Positions 1-6,815 of a stretch of DNA of 6,830 nt are shown piece after piece. The translations under genes were made by a program, and so were the position numbers. Positions within the stretch are counted from its first letter, which is position 1, and each line of letters opens with the position of its first letter. Origin of the DNA: Desulfocapsa sp. (GTDB lineage Bacteria > Desulfobacterota > Desulfobulbia > Desulfobulbales > Desulfocapsaceae); contig JAOZLM010000124.1 in the NCBI GenBank assembly GCA_029934815.1, forward strand, positions 1 through 6,830. The letters are read 5' to 3'. Below the pieces are notes generated by a model that was given only the letters and a program-made list of their open reading frames with translations, did not search any database and was not told the origin of the DNA.

Positions 1-446
1 AAAAACTGTATCGCTTTAAGAATGCCTTTTTGTTCATCATGCTCCCCATCTATAATCTCCTGAAGAGCACTCTGTATGCTGTGGGTCTGTTCAATTTTCT
101 TAATATCCCAGGTATTGATTTCTATATCGTGAATAACCTGTCCGATATAGCGTAACTGCCTATTATCCAGTTTCTGGTCTTGCAGGATACACTCAAAGGT
201 CGATTGTGTGTGTGAGCGCTTATATTGAGCTGATGGAACATCAAAAGGAATACCATTGCTAATCTTACTGCCTTTAGCAACAAAGACAAATTCAGCCTGA
301 GGATCAACAAATCGTTTAATAAGCCACAGAGAAGCCAGCTTATCCGGTTCAAGGCCTTGCCAGGTTATATACGACTGACCGATTGCCATCGCAGGCTGAA
401 ACAAAACAAGAAGACAAAACAGTAACTTCCACAACTTATTTCTCAT
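1..446 (-). CDS. Exported ChrB C-terminal-domain (chromate resistance-type) protein, 3' end cut by the window
   Basis: I read this frame directly from the sequence: it starts at ATG 446-444 and stays open for 148 codons to the left edge, so the C-terminus is missing. Residues 1-21 form a signal peptide ending in AMA, so the protein should be exported. The mature part matches the ChrB C-terminal family (Pfam Chrome_Resist/ChrB_C). The diagnostic stretch DKLASLWLIKRFVDP is at about 35-49, IPFDVP at 66-71, a STFECIL block at 82-88 and IGQVIHDIE at 101-109. The family occurs as the C-terminal half of the ChrB regulator and as standalone exported proteins in chromate operons, but its biochemical role is not settled. 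There is no N-terminal regulator domain here, so this is not a DNA-binding ChrB. The gene overlaps the ATPase gene by 11 bp and has a strong Shine-Dalgarno site, so it is very probably translated with the transporter. Chromate as substrate is not shown. Confidence 0.82.
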   Translation of the reverse strand, partial: MRNKLWKLLFCLLVLFQPAMAIGQSYITWQGLEPDKLASLWLIKRFVDPQAEFVFVAKGSKISNGIPFDVPSAQYKRSHTQSTFECILQDQKLDNRQLRYIGQVIHDIEINTWDIKKIEQTHSIQSALQEIIDGEHDEQKGILKAIQF

Positions 447-1176
447 CTCTTTCCTCCGATTGGGTGTACCAGCTGACTGATTGCTGTATGGAACTCTGAA
501 ACTTTGCTATAAATGCTTTTTTAGAACCACAGAATGTTTGTCTGCCCTCTTTAAGTACAAGAATTGTATCGGCCAACTGCATAACTTCTGCCAAATTATG
601 TGTGACATATATCATAGTATTACTCTTCTTTCTTTTCAGCAAATGTAACAGCGCGATGATCTTTTCCTGCAGAAGGTTGTCGAGATTCGACAGCGGTTCA
701 TCAAACAGAATAAATCCGGGCGATGGCATCAGAGCGCGGCCAATGGCTAGTCGTTGTTGCTCTCCCCCTGATAATTGCGCAGGATAGCACCCTTCCTTTC
801 CAGTCAGTTCAAGCTGACGAAGCATTTCTGCTATCTTTAGTCTTCCTGATTTTTTTTCGCCAGGGCAAAGAACAAATTCCAGATGTTCATTAACTGTCAT
901 ATGGGGCCAGAGCGCCAGTTGCTGGAAAATCATGGCACACTGTCTATTATATGGCGGCAGCATGATTTGTTCGCTGGATACCGTTTTTCCACTGAGGATT
1001 ATTTCTCCGGTTGCTGGTCGTTCAAGTCCGGCAATAAGGCGAAGAAGCGTAGACTTGCCACTTCCTGACGGACCATAGACAACTAATATTTCAGACTTAT
1101 TCAAGGAAAAATCGATATCAACCAGTGCAGGTTGACTCCCATGATTAAAGCTTAACTGTTTTACTTCTATGGTCAT
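436..1176 (-). CDS. ABC transporter ATP-binding protein (iron/thiamine/phosphonate-type importer)
   Basis: This is the cytoplasmic ATPase that powers the permease encoded just upstream. All ABC ATPase motifs are intact in its 246 residues: Walker A GPSGSGKST at 35-43, Q-loop FQQ at 84-86, signature LSGGEQQR at 135-142, Walker B FILFDE at 155-160 with catalytic E160, D-loop SNLD at 163-166 and the switch histidine in THN at 192-194. The early part resembles the FbpC/PotA/ThiQ group. Those with a regulatory TOBE domain reach about 350 residues; this one ends soon after the catalytic core, so it lacks that domain, as ThiQ-like ATPases do. The start overlaps the permease gene by 32 bp, and a GGATGG sequence lies three bases before ATG 1176. 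The 3' end overlaps the ChrB-C gene by 11 bp. The ABC ATPase call is secure; the substrate is not determinable. Confidence 0.95.
   Translation of the reverse strand: MTIEVKQLSFNHGSQPALVDIDFSLNKSEILVVYGPSGSGKSTLLRLIAGLERPATGEIILSGKTVSSEQIMLPPYNRQCAMIFQQLALWPHMTVNEHLEFVLCPGEKKSGRLKIAEMLRQLELTGKEGCYPAQLSGGEQQRLAIGRALMPSPGFILFDEPLSNLDNLLQEKIIALLHLLKRKKSNTMIYVTHNLAEVMQLADTILVLKEGRQTFCGSKKAFIAKFQSSIQQSVSWYTQSEERDEK
452..457 (-). promoter_or_regulatory. Strong ribosome binding site of the ChrB-C gene
   Basis: The minus strand reads GGAGGA five bases before ATG 446. It lies inside the last codons of the ATPase gene. This supports the 446 start, which overlaps the ATPase gene, and argues that the truncated frame at the left edge is a real gene. 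Confidence 0.8.
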
Positions 1177-2752
1177 TTACCATCCATGCATAACAAAGTT
1201 TAAAAAGAAGTCCGGAGAATAGCATCATTATGATAATAAAGAGGCAGAGAGATGCAACCATATCATCTGCCCCGTAATGCATTAAATTATATATTTTCAC
1301 GGCAATGGTTGCCCTGCCTGGAGGAACGAGCAGCAACGTCGCTGACAGTTCCGCAAAGCAGCAGACAAAAACCAGAAAAAATGCTGTTATCATGCTGGTT
1401 TTCAACTGGGGTAGAATAATATGCAACATAAGTTTTGTTTTTGACGCCCCGGACAACATTGCAGCCTCTTCAGCCTGAAAATCAATCTGTTCGATACCCG
1501 CCTGCATAATCTTAATCCCCACAAACAGGAAATGAGCCACCAGGCCTGTCAGGCAAAAAAGTGATGTGGAAGAAAGAGATGGCAAATCGAAAAAGTTTCC
1601 AGCCTTAATTAAGCCAATACTGAAAAGTGCTGTCGGAACTGCCAGGGGAATTAATGCAAAGAAATCTATAACTGAGCGCAAAGGATGACGACGGGCCAGC
1701 AAATATGCATATGGCATTGCCGCAGCTACTGTTGCCAGAGCACAGAGTAACGATAGCATAGTACTGTAAAACAGTTCATCAAAAGCACCCGAAACCGAAC
1801 GCCAGAATATTTCGACATTTGGGACAGCTGCAATAAAAACAATTACGGGTAGCGCAACGGACACAAGCCAGATCATCGCCAGAAAGATACATGCAGAAAC
1901 GGTGTATCGTTTTTCAGTCAGTAGTATTCTTTTCTGAATACCGGGAAAGCCGAAATAGCGTCTTTCACGCATATTCCTCTGTATGATCATAGCTACTGCC
2001 AGGGCAAGGAGCAACGGAGGAATACTCATAAAAAAAGCACCCATCTCATCATACATTGCCGCAAGCTGAATAAATATCTCCCCGGATATTACCCGAACCC
2101 GTAAGATATCGGGTACATCAAAACTATTAAGGGTAAACAGAAAAGCCAGCAGGCAGCTACCGAGGATATGAGGCGTAATAAGTGGTAAACTGATCTTTCG
2201 TAACACTGTAAATGGAGAATTACTGCAGAGAGCAGTTTCTTCCTGCCTGACATCCACCGATTGAAGTCCGGCCATGACAATAGTCGTAACCAGTGGGATA
2301 AGCCAAATACTCAAAATCAGAACAACACCTGCTTTACTATACAAAAGTCCATACAGTATCTGTCTTGATTCAGTTATTGAAAAAAACTGCATAAACAGAC
2401 TTTTCTCACCAAGCCCCCTGCTCCAGGTTATGGCATGGATATAAGGAGGAATAAGAAAAGGGACAAAGTAAGAAGAGAGGAAGAAATTACGCCAGGGAAC
2501 TCGCACCCGTTGCAGAAAGAGCGCCTGCAAGGTACCGAATATCCCGGCAATACAAGCCGTACAGAGTGCCAAAAGCAAAGAATTGCTGAGGCTTTGCAGA
2601 TATTGTCGCTGAAACAGATATCCAAATCCGTCCCCTTCTTGCAAAGAAGCTGGAAAGAAGGCGAGATAACCAGCAAGTGGCAGACAGAACAGGACTCCTG
2701 TTAGTACGAAAAAAGCACTGAGATGAGGACGAAACAGGTAATTAATAGTCAT
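1145..2752 (-). CDS. Fused two-domain ABC transporter permease (FbpB/ThiP type)
   Basis: This inner-membrane channel subunit has 535 residues made of two tandem permease domains, the usual size and build of FbpB/HitB/ThiP-type permeases. Hydrophobic segments recur throughout, for example near residues 11-33, 54-78, 142-162, 195-210, 240-257, 285-309, 328-350, 361-382, 396-415, 453-476 and 500-520. Each half has an EAA loop that contacts the ATPase: about 171-190, ending KISLP, and about 429-448, ending HIILP. The second loop keeps the conserved glycine (G435), while the first has serine (S177) at that position. A single chain supplies the whole pore, so one permease gene is enough. It lies 20 bp downstream of the binding-protein gene. 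The only start before the first membrane segment is ATG 2752. A GAGGA sequence overlaps the upstream stop codon 17 bases away, farther than usual, so translation may be coupled to the upstream gene. Confidence 0.94.
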   Translation of the reverse strand: MTINYLFRPHLSAFFVLTGVLFCLPLAGYLAFFPASLQEGDGFGYLFQRQYLQSLSNSLLLALCTACIAGIFGTLQALFLQRVRVPWRNFFLSSYFVPFLIPPYIHAITWSRGLGEKSLFMQFFSITESRQILYGLLYSKAGVVLILSIWLIPLVTTIVMAGLQSVDVRQEETALCSNSPFTVLRKISLPLITPHILGSCLLAFLFTLNSFDVPDILRVRVISGEIFIQLAAMYDEMGAFFMSIPPLLLALAVAMIIQRNMRERRYFGFPGIQKRILLTEKRYTVSACIFLAMIWLVSVALPVIVFIAAVPNVEIFWRSVSGAFDELFYSTMLSLLCALATVAAAMPYAYLLARRHPLRSVIDFFALIPLAVPTALFSIGLIKAGNFFDLPSLSSTSLFCLTGLVAHFLFVGIKIMQAGIEQIDFQAEEAAMLSGASKTKLMLHIILPQLKTSMITAFFLVFVCCFAELSATLLLVPPGRATIAVKIYNLMHYGADDMVASLCLFIIIMMLFSGLLFKLCYAWMVNDHRSKTVKL

Positions 2753-2772
2753 GAAGATATCTGAAAAAGTCC

Positions 2773-3804
2773 TCAGTCAACAAAGAGAGCACGACAAAAT
2801 TTATCTGATCGTTCCACATAAGCAGCCGCCTCCCGGTAATCTACGTCCATTATATTCAGATCGTTTATAGAAACTCGTCCGGCATCTTTTTCAGTATCAC
2901 TTCTCACAGGCATATTCTGTGATGTACTTTCCATAAGCAAAGTTTCCACCTCTTTACTTAACAAAAAGTCAATTAACTGTTTTCCTGTTTCCGGATGCGG
3001 AGCACCATTGACCAGAGCCACAGTATTGGGAATGACAAAAACCCCCATGCTTTGCTGGTCAGGGTAAATCATTGCAACAGGCTCATTTCGCAGCATGGCA
3101 CCATGGACATCATCGGTGTCTGTTATACCGAGCGGAACCTCTCCTGCGGAAACGACATCACGCACAATGGAATTCCCGCCAACAATCAGGACATTGTTTT
3201 GTTTAAGATCCTTTAAAAAAGATTCTGCATTTTCTTGTCCCATTACAGCATACAATGCTCCCATGTGAGTAGCAGCCGTCCCCAGAAGTGGGTAGGCCAT
3301 GGCTACTTTTCCATGCCAGGCGGGTTGCGTCAGTTCCCGGAGAGTCTTTGGCAGATCTGTTTTCTGCAGCATATTGGTATTGTAAATAAGTACACGAGCT
3401 CTGCAGGCAAATCCCGTCCAGTACCCATTGGGGTCCTTAAATTGTTCAGGAATATATCTGCGTTCAGGAGAGAAATAGGGGGTGAAGATATTTTTTTTCT
3501 CAAGGGTAATAGTACGGACAATCTCAGAATTCCAGAACACATCAGCTCTGGGATGTTTGCTCTCAGCCAAAAGCCGATTGGTCAGTCCAACCGTTTTAGC
3601 AGCTTCCACATCATACACAGCCTTGACCCTGATAGCTGTTTTCTGTTCAAACAGTTTTAATACGGGTTCTGAAAAAATCTGATCAACAGAAGTGTACACC
3701 ACAACAACATCAGATGCTGATACATGGCCGGCAGCAGGTAGCAACACGAGTACAAACAAAAAAAGAGCGCGTGAAACACGACTGAATAAACAGAGTGCAG
3801 TCAA
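2773..3804 (-). CDS. Periplasmic substrate-binding protein of the AfuA/FbpA (ferric iron) superfamily
   Basis: This 343-residue protein should deliver substrate to the permease. Residues 1-30 are a signal peptide (hydrophobic stretch about 13-25, cleavage near HVSA). The mature protein opens with VVVYTSVDQ (34-42), followed by ADVFWNSE (87-94), GFACRARVLIYNT (131-143), YPLLGTAATH (171-180) and GITDTDDV (226-233), all typical of the AfuA/FbpA-like binding proteins (COG1840). The family includes binders of ferric iron, phosphonates and other anions. The histidine of the FbpA N-terminal iron motif (YNGQH) is replaced here by the aspartate of YTSVDQ, and no adjacent tyrosine pair is visible, so classical FbpA-type iron binding is not supported. 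The start is TTG 3804, two bases after the upstream stop, with GGCGGA six bases before it. No other standard start (ATG, GTG or TTG) would preserve the signal peptide. There is no lipobox, so the protein is likely soluble in the periplasm. Confidence 0.9.
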   Translation of the reverse strand: MTALCLFSRVSRALFLFVLVLLPAAGHVSASDVVVVYTSVDQIFSEPVLKLFEQKTAIRVKAVYDVEAAKTVGLTNRLLAESKHPRADVFWNSEIVRTITLEKKNIFTPYFSPERRYIPEQFKDPNGYWTGFACRARVLIYNTNMLQKTDLPKTLRELTQPAWHGKVAMAYPLLGTAATHMGALYAVMGQENAESFLKDLKQNNVLIVGGNSIVRDVVSAGEVPLGITDTDDVHGAMLRNEPVAMIYPDQQSMGVFVIPNTVALVNGAPHPETGKQLIDFLLSKEVETLLMESTSQNMPVRSDTEKDAGRVSINDLNIMDVDYREAAAYVERSDKFCRALFVD

Positions 3805-3806
3805 TG

Positions 3807-4712
3807 CTAATCCGCCATAACCTGAAGAAAATAGACTGATTCTTCCATACCAATCCGACTATCTCCATTAATATCATAATCCATATCCAGCGACACATCG
3901 GATTTACCGGTTGTAATCTGAAGGACTGTTACAACCTCATGCAAGCCCACTGTACCACGTAACTCGGCAAGCTGTCTTGGTGGTAGCAGATAGCTGGTAA
4001 ATGTTTCAGTACCATTCACACCAAGATAGCGAGTGACTGTAACCTGCTCGCCACCGCTTAAAGGCATATTCAGATGTGACACAGCATCAAAAACATTGGC
4101 AGTATCCATGGCAGCATAGGGAACCGTTACCCCGTCACCGACCATGCCGGTAACAGGATAGTTACTTCCGGTTATCAGTACAGAGACCACGGTTCCTTCG
4201 GCGGCATCATTTCCGTTTTCCTGAGGAGTGTTGATGAGGATGGTATCATTGGCGAACAAATATTCCGTTGTGTCGGGAATATTAGTCCGTACACTGTTAT
4301 CCTGAGTTGTGACAGAAGGAAGTGGTAGTGTTGCCGGGGTTAGTGTTATTTCGCCAGTAAGTGCGACGATGGTTACGGTCTGATAATAGTAGGTGGTTGC
4401 TGGTGAAAGTCCTGCTGCCTGGATCAGAAGAACGCCGTTGTCCCGGCTGCTTTCTATTATGGAAATATGACTACCCTTCAGCGGATAGGCGGTGATATTA
4501 AGTTGATTACTGATCTCCTGCGTCCCGTCTACATCAGTAAATACTCGCAGGTCTGGAATGGCTGCCTGATCGCCATTCCAGAGGACAGAAAAAGAACTGG
4601 GGGTCACGTCTGTTACTGTGGTGTTTGATACGACCACAGGTGATGCCTGAACCTGACAGACTGAAAACAGCAGGAAAAGAAGTGAGAACAGAAGATAAGT
4701 CACAGAACGCAT
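3807..4712 (-). CDS. Exported FN3-like protein with C-terminal dockerin-like calcium-binding repeat
   Basis: I do not recognise a named family for the whole 301-residue protein. Residues 1-23 are a signal peptide ending VQA. About 24-130 resembles a fibronectin type III domain, with the phrases TPSSFSVLW at 37-45 and GLSPATTYYYQ at 101-111. A second beta-rich region (about 150-245) has no clear assignment. The C-terminus is dockerin-like: D280, N282, D284, R286 (backbone position), I287 and E291 form an EF-hand-type calcium loop (DINGDSRIGMEE), followed by a helix with LQV. The segment at 251-269 (LRGTVGLHEVVTVLQITTG) looks like a first repeat whose calcium loop has been lost. Such endings are common on exported proteins of Desulfobacterota-type bacteria and may mediate binding to a partner. 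ATG 4712 is preceded by AGAGGA seven bases upstream. The gene ends two bases before the binding-protein start, which ties it to the transporter operon. The protein is probably periplasmic or on the cell surface. Confidence 0.85.
   Translation of the reverse strand: MRSVTYLLFSLLFLLFSVCQVQASPVVVSNTTVTDVTPSSFSVLWNGDQAAIPDLRVFTDVDGTQEISNQLNITAYPLKGSHISIIESSRDNGVLLIQAAGLSPATTYYYQTVTIVALTGEITLTPATLPLPSVTTQDNSVRTNIPDTTEYLFANDTILINTPQENGNDAAEGTVVSVLITGSNYPVTGMVGDGVTVPYAAMDTANVFDAVSHLNMPLSGGEQVTVTRYLGVNGTETFTSYLLPPRQLAELRGTVGLHEVVTVLQITTGKSDVSLDMDYDINGDSRIGMEESVYFLQVMAD
3811..3816 (-). promoter_or_regulatory. Ribosome binding site deciding the TTG start of the binding-protein gene
   Basis: The minus strand reads GGCGGA six bases before TTG 3804, within the last codons of the upstream gene. 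Together with the need for an intact signal peptide and the absence of an in-frame ATG before residue 145, it fixes TTG as the start. Confidence 0.55.
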
Positions 4713-4719
4713 GGGCGGT

Positions 4720-4725
4720 TCCTCT
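4720..4725 (-). promoter_or_regulatory. Ribosome binding site of the FN3/dockerin gene
   Basis: The minus strand reads AGAGGA seven bases before ATG 4712, inside the 27-base gap after the previous gene. The gap holds no visible terminator hairpin, so transcription should continue through it. Confidence 0.65.
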
Positions 4726-4739
4726 TATTGAACGTGTGT

Positions 4740-5885
4740 TTAGTTTCTTTGCTTTTTGCCCACAAACACTTTGACAGTGTGTGTGGCAAAGTGTCCTTCA
4801 TAGCCTCGGAGCATTGCAGTGATGTAATGCACGCCCTCAATTCCGTGGGGATCCCATGTCCAGAAATAGGGTAAATACCCTGCCTCCTCCTCATGAGAAA
4901 AAAGAAAATCCACATAGAGAACGATTTCAAAACGCTGTTCCAGTAAAAACTGACGATCGGCTATATTGGTATTGAGAGTGATTTTTGTTGGGCCGTCAAT
5001 GATGACGATGCCATCTTCGGTATATCCCTGGTCTGCCGGAAAGGAAATAGCCACTTCCGGGTCATAGCATTTATCCCTTGGATGCTGCCAGTGATTGTAC
5101 ATCATCCGTTTCATTGGATCGGTGACAACAGGTCGAATGTTTCCGGTTGTCTGTGCGACCGGCAGGAATTCTGGTCGTAGGAGATGTTTTTTCCCTTCAA
5201 GAATGATACTGTTCATGGGTAGAGAGTAGGCAGGTCCGTTGATTTCGAGTTTACGCACATTCTTAAGATCCACCGTCCCTGTATTGTCTCTACCGTCCCA
5301 GGCAACAGTGTGATTCCCTCCGGTGAGAGGAAGCCAGTCAATCAATGTTGTCATCATGGGCCCCCCGGCAACAAGACCAACCCGCAGATTAATGATGGCG
5401 GACTGCTGCAGGGTAAAGAAAACATTGTCCTCCACCTTGTCATACTTAATATTCTGTATACCGATCTGTTTGCCGCCGGTGAGATCAGAAGGGTCATAGC
5501 GAACATGCTGACCATCAGCATTTGTTGCTTCGATGGTGTAGAGATAATAGTTTTGTGGCAAAATATTACCGGTATTGTCTATCCCGTTCCAGGTTACCTG
5601 GTGATTTCCTGCCTCCAGAGAAATACTGTCGAGAAGTGTTCTTACTTCCCGGTTAAGGCTATCATAAATGGCAAGTGTTACCTGGGCAGTCTCTGAAAGG
5701 GTGAAGTGGAGAATAAAATATTCCTGATTTTCAGGTGTAAATGATTTGCTGTCTGCATATACGTTTGCAATGGATAAATCTTGCTTTTCCATTGCCAGCA
5801 GAGACCATGGCGATAGAAAAGACAAAATTATAATGCCGAGAAACATATATGGAAACACCATGTGGTAAGGGCTGTGGCTGTCCAT
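4740..5885 (-). CDS. Exported protein with two FlgD-type Ig-like domains and an uncharacterised C-terminal domain
   Basis: With the ATG 5885 start the protein has 381 residues. Residues 1-31 are a signal peptide (hydrophobic core about 14-28, cleavage near SLLA). Two FlgD-type Ig-like repeats follow, about 52-123 and 150-230. Each carries the typical core: GNHQVTWNGIDNTG with W99, and GNHTVAWDGRDNTG with W196. Such domains are known from the flagellar hook cap FlgD but are widespread in secreted proteins and sorting regions. Nothing here suggests a flagellar role. Residues about 236-377 form a third region I cannot name. It is rich in aromatic residues (GYLPYFWTWDPHG at 336-348) and ends in an Ig-like strand pattern (HTVKVFV). 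The frame is open up to 6020, but the longer form would overlap the upstream gene by 134 bp and bury the signal peptide. ATG 5885 follows the upstream stop by one base and has GGAG eight bases before it. The role is probably structural or binding, outside the inner membrane. Confidence 0.85.
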   Translation of the reverse strand: MDSHSPYHMVFPYMFLGIIILSFLSPWSLLAMEKQDLSIANVYADSKSFTPENQEYFILHFTLSETAQVTLAIYDSLNREVRTLLDSISLEAGNHQVTWNGIDNTGNILPQNYYLYTIEATNADGQHVRYDPSDLTGGKQIGIQNIKYDKVEDNVFFTLQQSAIINLRVGLVAGGPMMTTLIDWLPLTGGNHTVAWDGRDNTGTVDLKNVRKLEINGPAYSLPMNSIILEGKKHLLRPEFLPVAQTTGNIRPVVTDPMKRMMYNHWQHPRDKCYDPEVAISFPADQGYTEDGIVIIDGPTKITLNTNIADRQFLLEQRFEIVLYVDFLFSHEEEAGYLPYFWTWDPHGIEGVHYITAMLRGYEGHFATHTVKVFVGKKQRN

Positions 5886-5886
5886 A

Positions 5887-6810
5887 TTAACGGCTCCATA
5901 CCGGATTTCGGCAGATAAGTCCTTCTGGAGAGAGTCTGCGAGTATTTTTTCCTTCCTTGTCCATGATATAGAGGGCTGGTTCTCCATCTCTAGTGGAGAC
6001 AAATGCAAGCTGCCGTCCATCTGGCGACCAGGAAGGCTGAGAATCCATGGCAGGATCGTGGGTCAATTGTCTGATGTGACCGCCAAAGGGATCCATTGTC
6101 CAAATCTCGTAATTGCCGCTGCGATTTGATGAAAATGCAATTTCATCGGTCACGGAGCAGGCCAGATCAAAATTATAGCGGTAACCTGATGTTAACTGCC
6201 GGAGGCTGCCACTTTCCATGTTTAGACGCCAGATGTCTTCACTTTGGCCCCCGTTTCCTGATAGAAAAAAGACAAAATCATCGTTTGATGACCAGATAGG
6301 GGAATGCTGCAGATTTTGCATGTGAGTAAGCTGGGTGAGCTTTTGTGATTTTCTGTTAATCAACCAGATATGGTTGGCGTCATTTGAGCCGGCTATACTT
6401 AGAGAAAAAAGAAGGAGTTTATTGTCTTTGGAAAGTGTTGCATCAATGATCCCTTTCAATTCTTTCGTAACGGCAGTTTTTTTCAATGTGGAGATATTCA
6501 GGAGGAAGTTTGTCTGATTATTTGTAGTAATTAAGAGATGTTGACCATCTACGGTGGCTGATAACTGGTGAACACCAGTGCTATTTGATGTTAACTGCTT
6601 TAATCCTGTGCCATCGTGCATAAGCTGGAATGCCTGCCAGGAGTTATCGGAGTCAGCGATAAAAAACAATGGCGTTGCTTCATTAGCAAGGCAAAGAGCC
6701 GAACTAAATAGAAAAAATAATGCAAACAAAGCAGTTGTTTTAGGAGAGTAAATCTTTCGTTTCAACATTATTGTGTTATGTCGTATGCCTGTTTGAATGT
6801 ATAAAAGCAA
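5887..6810 (-). CDS. Exported TolB-like/PD40 beta-propeller protein
   Basis: This protein has 307 residues from TTG 6810, or 293 from ATG 6768. The hydrophobic signal region is at about 25-42 (ending ALCLA). The mature part is a series of WD40-like PD40 repeats, the blades of a beta-propeller. The clearest are HIWLINRKSQKLTQLTH (147-163), DIWRLNMESGSLRQLT (192-207), EIWTMDPFGGHIRQLT (235-250) and WSPDGRQLAFVSTRDG (261-276), with weaker repeats before them, about six in all. The fold is shared with the C-terminal domain of TolB, but TolB proper is about 430 residues with an N-terminal domain missing here, and no tol/pal genes are adjacent. It is therefore a TolB-like protein, not TolB. Such propellers usually serve as binding platforms in the periplasm or on the surface. 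It is the first complete gene in the window and is followed after one base by the Ig-like gene. Confidence 0.86.
   Translation of the reverse strand: MLLYIQTGIRHNTIMLKRKIYSPKTTALFALFFLFSSALCLANEATPLFFIADSDNSWQAFQLMHDGTGLKQLTSNSTGVHQLSATVDGQHLLITTNNQTNFLLNISTLKKTAVTKELKGIIDATLSKDNKLLLFSLSIAGSNDANHIWLINRKSQKLTQLTHMQNLQHSPIWSSNDDFVFFLSGNGGQSEDIWRLNMESGSLRQLTSGYRYNFDLACSVTDEIAFSSNRSGNYEIWTMDPFGGHIRQLTHDPAMDSQPSWSPDGRQLAFVSTRDGEPALYIMDKEGKNTRRLSPEGLICRNPVWSR
5894..5897 (-). promoter_or_regulatory. Ribosome binding site deciding the start of the FlgD-Ig-like gene
   Basis: The minus strand reads GGAG eight bases before ATG 5885, within the last codons of the beta-propeller gene. It favours the start at 5885 over the longer frame beginning at 6020 and over the internal ATG at 5861, which would also leave a usable signal peptide. 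Confidence 0.55.
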
Positions 6811-6815
6811 TAGTG

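Noticed and set aside
122..352. 76-codon minus-strand frame inside the left-end gene
   Set aside because: It is a shadow frame. The neighbouring frame from 446 has a signal peptide, ChrB-C motifs and a strong ribosome binding site, and stays open to the edge.
3235..3660. 141-codon open frame on the plus strand
   Set aside because: It is antisense to the well-supported binding-protein gene. Its translation shows no domain or signal, and it has no visible ribosome binding site context.
5589..5601. Perfect 13-base palindrome CCAGGTTACCTGG
   Set aside because: It lies within the codons for the conserved HQVTWNG core of the Ig-like repeat and has no promoter near it. It is most likely a chance result of codon choice.
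5310..5696. 128-codon open frame on the plus strand
   Set aside because: It is antisense to the Ig-like gene, whose two repeats are clearly conserved in the minus frame. The plus-strand product has no recognisable features.
4740..5885. Annotation as flagellar hook cap protein FlgD
   Set aside because: Only the Ig-like repeats resemble FlgD. The protein has a cleavable signal peptide, which FlgD lacks, and no flagellar genes are nearby.
5886..6020. Longer version of the FlgD-Ig-like gene starting at 6020 (426 residues)
   Set aside because: It would overlap the propeller gene by 134 bp and place a hydrophobic signal peptide about 60 residues inside the protein. The start at 5885 has a GGAG site and sits one base after the upstream stop.
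5887..6810. Annotation as true TolB of the Tol-Pal system
   Set aside because: The protein is too short, lacks the N-terminal TolB domain, and has no tolA, tolQ, tolR or pal neighbours. Only the propeller repeats are shared.
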